Assembly (NCBI GenBank): GCA_902489645.1
Contig: CABUAW010000048.1
Coordinates: 1-18,690, forward strand
Reading direction: 5' to 3'
Length of the DNA: 18,690 bases
Source: an uncultured Lachnospiraceae bacterium
GTDB taxonomy: Bacteria > Bacillota > Clostridia > Lachnospirales > Lachnospiraceae
Position numbers and translations under genes: made by a program. Positions 15,046-18,690 of the stretch are shown one piece after another. Within the stretch, counting starts at the first letter, position 1, and each line of letters begins with the position of its first letter. The notes below the pieces were generated by a model. That model was not told the DNA's origin and made no database searches. It saw nothing but the letters and a program-made list of their open reading frames with translations.

Positions 15046-16016
15046 CGAAGGATTCCCTCCCCTCTGCGGCCAAATAAAGCCGTCATAAACCGGTGCATAA
15101 AGCATTGGGAATCCACCTGCGTCAAAACATAACTATTTGCTTTCTTTTTCCAAAAGCCTTTCTCGTCGACAATGCTCTGGCCTACGGATAATCCCTCCGT
15201 CTCCACTGTCGTATAGGCCTCAATGCCAGAACATAAATCTTTACTTAAAAAATATCCGACAGCCAAAGGGTCATTAATGACGCAGCCGTCGATACCTTCC
15301 TGTTTCTTGTGAAAATCCACATAAAACCGGGTAATTTTCGCGATAAAATCCGCCTTTGCATCCTCCAGATGCTCAAGCGCCCGAATCATACCGGTCGTCA
15401 GCACTATCTTGCGGGTCACATCCAGTCCGACCATTTCCACCGTCCGGTTTATATGTTCAAAAACATACCGAGCCGCTTCCGGGTCCACCCAATAATTAAA
15501 CTCGGCCACCGGAGAACAATTTCCAAAGCTTTTAAAATTGCCGCCCATGGATACAAAGCGTTCCAGATGGTTAAAGGCCTCCGGCTTATATTCAAGCGCC
15601 ATGGCGATATTTGTAAGAGGGCCGATGGCAATCACTGAAAGCGGGCCTTCGGACAGAGCTTTTAAGATAAAATGGACGCCCTCAGGCAGAGCGGATGCTT
15701 TCAAATGGTTATGGGGCCATTCCGCTTCCGAAACTGCCGCAATATCTGTCTCTCCCAGACCATCCATACCATGCGTATCCTGAGCCGTCACCAATGGCCG
15801 TTTCAATGGCGCCGCCGCTCCGGCATACACCGGAATATCCGTCCGGCCCATCAACCGGCATACCTTTCTCGCATTTTCAACGCCGATATCCGTCGGTACA
15901 TTGCCGCAGACAACCGTAATCCCGGCCACTTCCAGTGCCGGCGAGGCCAGCGCATACATCAATGCCAGGCTGTCGTCAATTCCCGGGTCGCAATCAATAA
16001 TTACCCTTTTTTTCAT
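15042..16016 (-). CDS. queK: QueK-like nucleoside hydrolase (queuosine nucleosidase candidate)
   Basis: A 324-residue cytoplasmic inosine-uridine-type nucleoside hydrolase. The calcium-binding DCDPGIDD cluster is at residues 8-15, VCGNV at 36-40, THGMDGLG at 81-88, SMGGNF at 156-161, the AEFNYWVDPEA ribose-site segment at 171-181, and the final Asp ligand in INDPLAV (D249). The residue before this Asp is Asn 248, where inosine-uridine hydrolases usually have the His that protonates the leaving base, hinting at an unusual base. In C. difficile QueK cleaves queuosine to queuine and ribose. I start at ATG 16016, 7 nt after AGGAG; ATG 16022 is too close to it. First gene of the salvage operon behind a candidate preQ1 riboswitch. 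A general purine/pyrimidine nucleosidase is the alternative. Confidence 0.78.
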   Translation of the reverse strand: MKKRVIIDCDPGIDDSLALMYALASPALEVAGITVVCGNVPTDIGVENARKVCRLMGRTDIPVYAGAAAPLKRPLVTAQDTHGMDGLGETDIAAVSEAEWPHNHLKASALPEGVHFILKALSEGPLSVIAIGPLTNIAMALEYKPEAFNHLERFVSMGGNFKSFGNCSPVAEFNYWVDPEAARYVFEHINRTVEMVGLDVTRKIVLTTGMIRALEHLEDAKADFIAKITRFYVDFHKKQEGIDGCVINDPLAVGYFLSKDLCSGIEAYTTVETEGLSVGQSIVDEKGFWKKKANSYVLTQVDSQCFMHRFMTALFGRRGEGILR

Positions 16017-16040
16017 ATTCATTCTCCTATCTTTGTAGAT

Positions 16041-16082
16041 TCTTGGTTTTTTATCCTGGGAAGTTTACGAACCAGTCCAGGG
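16041..16082 (-). promoter_or_regulatory. Candidate preQ1-I riboswitch aptamer
   Basis: In the minus-strand leader, a short stem CCUGG (16077-16081) / CCAGG (16055-16059), or a register using CUGG at 16072-16075, is followed by the A-rich tail AUAAAAAACCAA (16043-16054). This is nearly identical to the hallmark AUAAAAAACUAA tail of preQ1-I aptamers. The loop contains GGUUC and ends in a C directly before the 3' stem strand, where preQ1-I has its ligand-pairing C. UGGU (16071-16074) can pair with ACCA in the tail to make the H-type pseudoknot. The AGGAG ribosome site is about 14 nt downstream. Pseudoknot register is the weakest point. Confidence 0.62.
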
Positions 16083-16094
16083 AAAATTTCCCTG
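16077..16094 (-). repeat. Hairpin overlapping the aptamer's first stem
   Basis: CAGGGAAA and UUUCCCUG (16078-16094) form an 8-bp inverted repeat in the transcript just upstream of the aptamer. Its 3' arm includes most of the CCUGG strand of one aptamer stem register, so the two pairings could exclude each other. Confidence 0.45.
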
Positions 16095-16114
16095 ATTTTA
16101 TGAATAACTTAGTT

Positions 16115-16143
16115 AGTATACCACATTTAAGAATATGTGACAA
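16115..16143 (-). promoter_or_regulatory. Promoter of the queuosine salvage operon
   Basis: On the minus strand TTGTCA (16138-16143), a 17-bp spacer and TATACT (16115-16120). The predicted start near 16108 leaves a leader of about 90 nt that contains the hairpin and candidate preQ1 aptamer. Confidence 0.75.
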
Positions 16144-16165
16144 GCGCCGGAAGATGATGTATAAT
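16137..16165 (+). promoter_or_regulatory. Promoter of the TIGR01906-type gene, overlapping the divergent one
   Basis: GTGACA (16137-16142), a 17-bp spacer and a perfect TATAAT (16160-16165). Its -35 shares five bases with the -35 of the minus-strand promoter, so polymerase can hardly occupy both at once. Confidence 0.7.
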
Positions 16166-16186
16166 AAGAATCGGAGGTGCTTCCCT

Positions 16187-16840
16187 ATGAAAATAAAACA
16201 AATACTTACAGCCATTGCTCTGACATTATGTATTCTGTCAGCGTCCGTCGTCTTTACATTAAATTTCCGGCCGCTCTACTATATGGATATTCATCACTAT
16301 AAACTGCCGGAAAATACCGGATACCCGGAAGAGGAAATCCGGCAAAACTATGACGCGCTCATTGATTACAATTCATTTTTCTATCGTGGCGAACTGGAAT
16401 TTCCAACCCTTCCCATGTCCGAGGAAGGCCGGATTCATTTCGTAGAGGTCAAACGCATCTTTGTATTTATCCAGGCGTTCCTGCTCCCTTTAAGCTTTAT
16501 TGGAAGTATTTTGGGTATATTCAGCCTGAAAAAACAGAAGCCCGCCTATCTCAGGCTGACTTCTGTTTTAACACTGGCTCTCCCGGCCGTTCTCGGCGCT
16601 CTCATTGCGCTGAACTGGGACCAGTTCTTTGTAATGTTTCATAAATTATTTTTCAATAATGACTATTGGATTTTTGACGCCGCCACGGACCCAATCATCC
16701 TGCTGCTGCCTGACGGATTTTTCATGCATTGCGCCCTGATGATTTTGGCGCTTATCGTTATCGCCAGCCTTTTATGTCTGGTCATTTACCGCAGACTTGC
16801 CCGCCGCCATTCGCCGGCTCCCCGGCCATCGGACTTCTAG
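16187..16840 (+). CDS. TIGR01906-family integral membrane protein (DUF1461)
   Basis: A 217-residue membrane protein: one N-terminal helix (about residues 5-25), an extracytoplasmic region of about 70 residues with the family-like LPENTGYPEEEIRQNYDALIDYNSFF and LPMSEEGRIHFVEVKRIF segments, then helices near 92-113, 123-145 and 182-205. This pattern matches TIGR01906/DUF1461, a Firmicutes family of unknown function. Start ATG 16187 is preceded by GGAGGTG 7 nt upstream and a perfect -10; an in-frame extension back to 16043 lies in the divergent leader and is rejected. Its stop shares the CTAG tetranucleotide with the stop of the convergent lipoprotein gene. Confidence 0.82.
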   Translation: MKIKQILTAIALTLCILSASVVFTLNFRPLYYMDIHHYKLPENTGYPEEEIRQNYDALIDYNSFFYRGELEFPTLPMSEEGRIHFVEVKRIFVFIQAFLLPLSFIGSILGIFSLKKQKPAYLRLTSVLTLALPAVLGALIALNWDQFFVMFHKLFFNNDYWIFDAATDPIILLLPDGFFMHCALMILALIVIASLLCLVIYRRLARRHSPAPRPSDF

Positions 16841-18690
16841 TATACCCTGAAAATCAGGCGCAGGCTTGTAAATACAAACACCGTCAGCGCCACAACGCCA
16901 ACCGTCAGAAGAATTTGATTTCTGCCATGGAAAAGGTCTGTTTTCAACAAATATTTTTCCCGGTAACGGATATACCCTGCGATATGCTTCAAATTCAGAA
17001 TCAGGGTGGCTATTGTCAAAATCAGGCTAATCCACCAGAAAGCCAACTGGGTTACGCCGGCCACATTGGTCGTCTCACCCCGGGACTTGACATTGATAAT
17101 AGAATCCCGCGTTGTACAGGTCAGCATATTGCCTTCGGTCACCATATCCGCATGGCCGCCCTCTTCAAAAGCCGCGACATATCCTTTCGGATATTCCATA
17201 CGATATACAATACCGTCGTTCACAACGGCACTTCCGAGGAATCTTTCCAGATTAATATGGTCCTCATACAGATAAGACCTTAATTTTAACTGTTTTTTCG
17301 AGGACTTTCCTCCGGTGAGGACGCTGGTCAATTCTTCTTCATTGGCCGAGCCATCCAAAAATTTTGTTGTTTTTAAGGACAATTCCTCCGGACTGGACGC
17401 CGGGATATGAACTGTGTACACCATCATCCCATCATTTTCCGCCGAATCCATCGTCATATCGTCATCCATACGCGCCCGAAGTTTACTCTCAAAATTATCA
17501 CCGGTCAACGAGGCCTGCTGTGCGTCAAAGAAGAAGCTCAGCGCCCGTTCCAACACCGTTTCACTGTGGATATTTGTATCAATTTCAATTTTCTGAATAT
17601 CAATTGCATAGGTCAGGCTAATCTGAACTTTATCCGAAGGGCCGACGGTCATATAGATGCTGGTATATTTATCATCATTATCAAATGAATAATTCTTTAA
17701 AAATCCGGTCATCGATTGACATTCATTAAATGAATACTCGGAGCTGGTTTTCAACAGATAGACAAGCTCCGTGCCTTCCTTGGCAAAATCCAGGAAATAC
17801 GAACCGTCCAGATATATGGTGATTTCCTTATGCGCACGGAAAGGGTCGGATTCATCGCCCGTTTCCGCCACTTCAAACGTACAGTTTTTTGTCTGCAGCA
17901 CCAGATTTAACTGGGAAATCAATGTCTCTGTGTTATATGCGCTGAAACCAATCGTATATACCCGCTGTTCATTCACATTGTTGACTTCATAAACACCGCC
18001 GTCCGGCGTCAGTTTTTTGATGGCTGCATCCATTTCGTCGCCCATGTCATAATATACATCCTGGCTGACAATAAAATTCACCGCCACTTTATAAGAACCG
18101 TCATCATTCATGGTCATTTCGACAGACAAGCTGTCAAACGCATGCGACTCCATACTTTCTACATGAATCATCGCTTCTGTCTCTATGGTTTCACCGTCAT
18201 AGATAACCTTCGTATCCCCATCCCTGAAAATATCTGACAATTCCATGTCCTCGAACTGGCTGTTTTTGTCCCTGAGTGCGTCCAAAAGCCATCCGAACAG
18301 GTCCTGAGATGTGAAATTTTCCTGAAGCATGTATCCATTTTTAAAAATAGAGTTGGATGCGTCATAATAAATCCCCGGCGTCTTTCCAAGAATCTGGCCA
18401 ATTTTATTTGTATAGTCGGACAGATTGGCAAATTCTAAGGTCATGGTAATTTCCACGCCATTGTTGACCTGGACTGCGGAACAGAGAAGTGTGGACGGAC
18501 ATTTTTCCGTCACCATGGCCTGAAGCTCTTCCAAATCTCCATTAAAAACCTGGCGAAAAACACTTTCAGAAATCACGGCGGACATCTCTCTCTGTCCTTT
18601 AAATTTACTGCTTATTTCGAGAGTCGTGTCGATGCTCATTTTACTATTTCCAACGCAGCCGCAAAGCAGCCACATCATCAGGCCGAGCAA
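16837..18690 (-). CDS. Large lipoprotein with repeated domains and C-terminal membrane helices, N-terminus at window edge
   Basis: At least 617 residues; the frame is open at the window edge, so the true start is probably outside. The visible N-terminus is a hydrophobic signal segment ending in lipobox LCGC (residues 9-12), so Cys 12 is probably lipidated and the bulk lies outside the cell. The body is rich in alternating beta strands and acidic residues, with three similar units (about 38-101, 218-265 and 398-445), each ending in a strand followed by a helix of type YTIGFSAYNTETLISQLN. Two hydrophobic helices near 548-567 and 592-612, separated by a basic loop, anchor the C-terminus, an odd feature for a lipoprotein. 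I do not recognise the family; envelope function is inferred from topology only. Confidence 0.7.
   Translation of the reverse strand: MLGLMMWLLCGCVGNSKMSIDTTLEISSKFKGQREMSAVISESVFRQVFNGDLEELQAMVTEKCPSTLLCSAVQVNNGVEITMTLEFANLSDYTNKIGQILGKTPGIYYDASNSIFKNGYMLQENFTSQDLFGWLLDALRDKNSQFEDMELSDIFRDGDTKVIYDGETIETEAMIHVESMESHAFDSLSVEMTMNDDGSYKVAVNFIVSQDVYYDMGDEMDAAIKKLTPDGGVYEVNNVNEQRVYTIGFSAYNTETLISQLNLVLQTKNCTFEVAETGDESDPFRAHKEITIYLDGSYFLDFAKEGTELVYLLKTSSEYSFNECQSMTGFLKNYSFDNDDKYTSIYMTVGPSDKVQISLTYAIDIQKIEIDTNIHSETVLERALSFFFDAQQASLTGDNFESKLRARMDDDMTMDSAENDGMMVYTVHIPASSPEELSLKTTKFLDGSANEEELTSVLTGGKSSKKQLKLRSYLYEDHINLERFLGSAVVNDGIVYRMEYPKGYVAAFEEGGHADMVTEGNMLTCTTRDSIINVKSRGETTNVAGVTQLAFWWISLILTIATLILNLKHIAGYIRYREKYLLKTDLFHGRNQILLTVGVVALTVFVFTSLRLIFRVY

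Noticed and set aside
15046..15105. Longer ECF S-component start inside the nucleoside hydrolase gene
   Set aside because: No ribosome site there; ATG 15045 has GGAGGG upstream and forms the usual ATGA overlap.
16043..16186. Upstream extension of the TIGR01906-type protein
   Set aside because: It would run through the divergent leader and both promoters; ATG 16187 has GGAGGTG and begins with a normal membrane helix.

Overview
The window (18,690 bp) looks like chromosomal DNA of an anaerobic low-to-mid GC Firmicute, most likely a gut Clostridia/Lachnospiraceae member. This rests on gene content (YtrA-type GntR operon, YhfC family, NCS2 permease, ABC-F pair, TIGR01906 family), strong AGGAGG ribosome sites, and sigma-A type promoters with 17-bp spacers. 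Genes are tightly packed. I see no rRNA, tRNA, CRISPR array, insertion sequence or phage gene, and no gene-free stretch longer than about 185 bp.

Layout. (1) 136-3940, minus strand: a YgbA-like cysteine-rich protein followed by two half-size CydD/CydC-type ABC exporters, joined by ATGA stop/start overlaps and closed by a rho-independent terminator. (2) 4042-8096, minus strand: a COG1237-type metallo-beta-lactamase-fold hydrolase, an NCS2/AzgA purine permease and a Uup-type ABC-F ATPase in one direction with 20-30 bp gaps. (3) 8197-10768, plus strand: a NapH-like membrane polyferredoxin, then a second ABC-F protein whose second ATP site has lost key residues. (4) 10830-12704, minus strand: a YtrA-like GntR repressor, an ABC ATPase and an ABC-2 permease, with near-textbook operators on the promoter. 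(5) 12890-13714, plus strand: a YhfC-family intramembrane peptidase homologue, divergent from the GntR operon. (6) 13788-16016, minus strand: nucleoside hydrolase, ECF transporter S component and small radical SAM protein. (7) 16187-16840, plus strand: a TIGR01906-type membrane protein. (8) 16837-18690, minus strand: a large lipoprotein with repeated domains, cut by the window edge.

The most interesting locus is region 6. Gene order and families match the queuosine/queuine salvage system described in Clostridioides difficile: QueK hydrolyses queuosine to queuine, a QrtT-like ECF S component imports precursor, and QueL, a radical SAM lyase, converts queuine to preQ1. Its leader, not covered by any gene, contains a close match to a preQ1-I riboswitch aptamer just before the ribosome site. 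This independently links the operon to 7-deazaguanine metabolism and suggests feedback by its end product. The promoter also overlaps, at the -35 element, a divergent promoter.

Other points worth a look: the ABC-F protein at 9125-10768, whose substitutions fall mostly in one composite ATP site; paired operators at the GntR operon; a 20-bp perfect palindrome between the divergent MBL and polyferredoxin genes; and the repeat-containing lipoprotein of unknown role. All family assignments were made by reading the sequence, without database searches.
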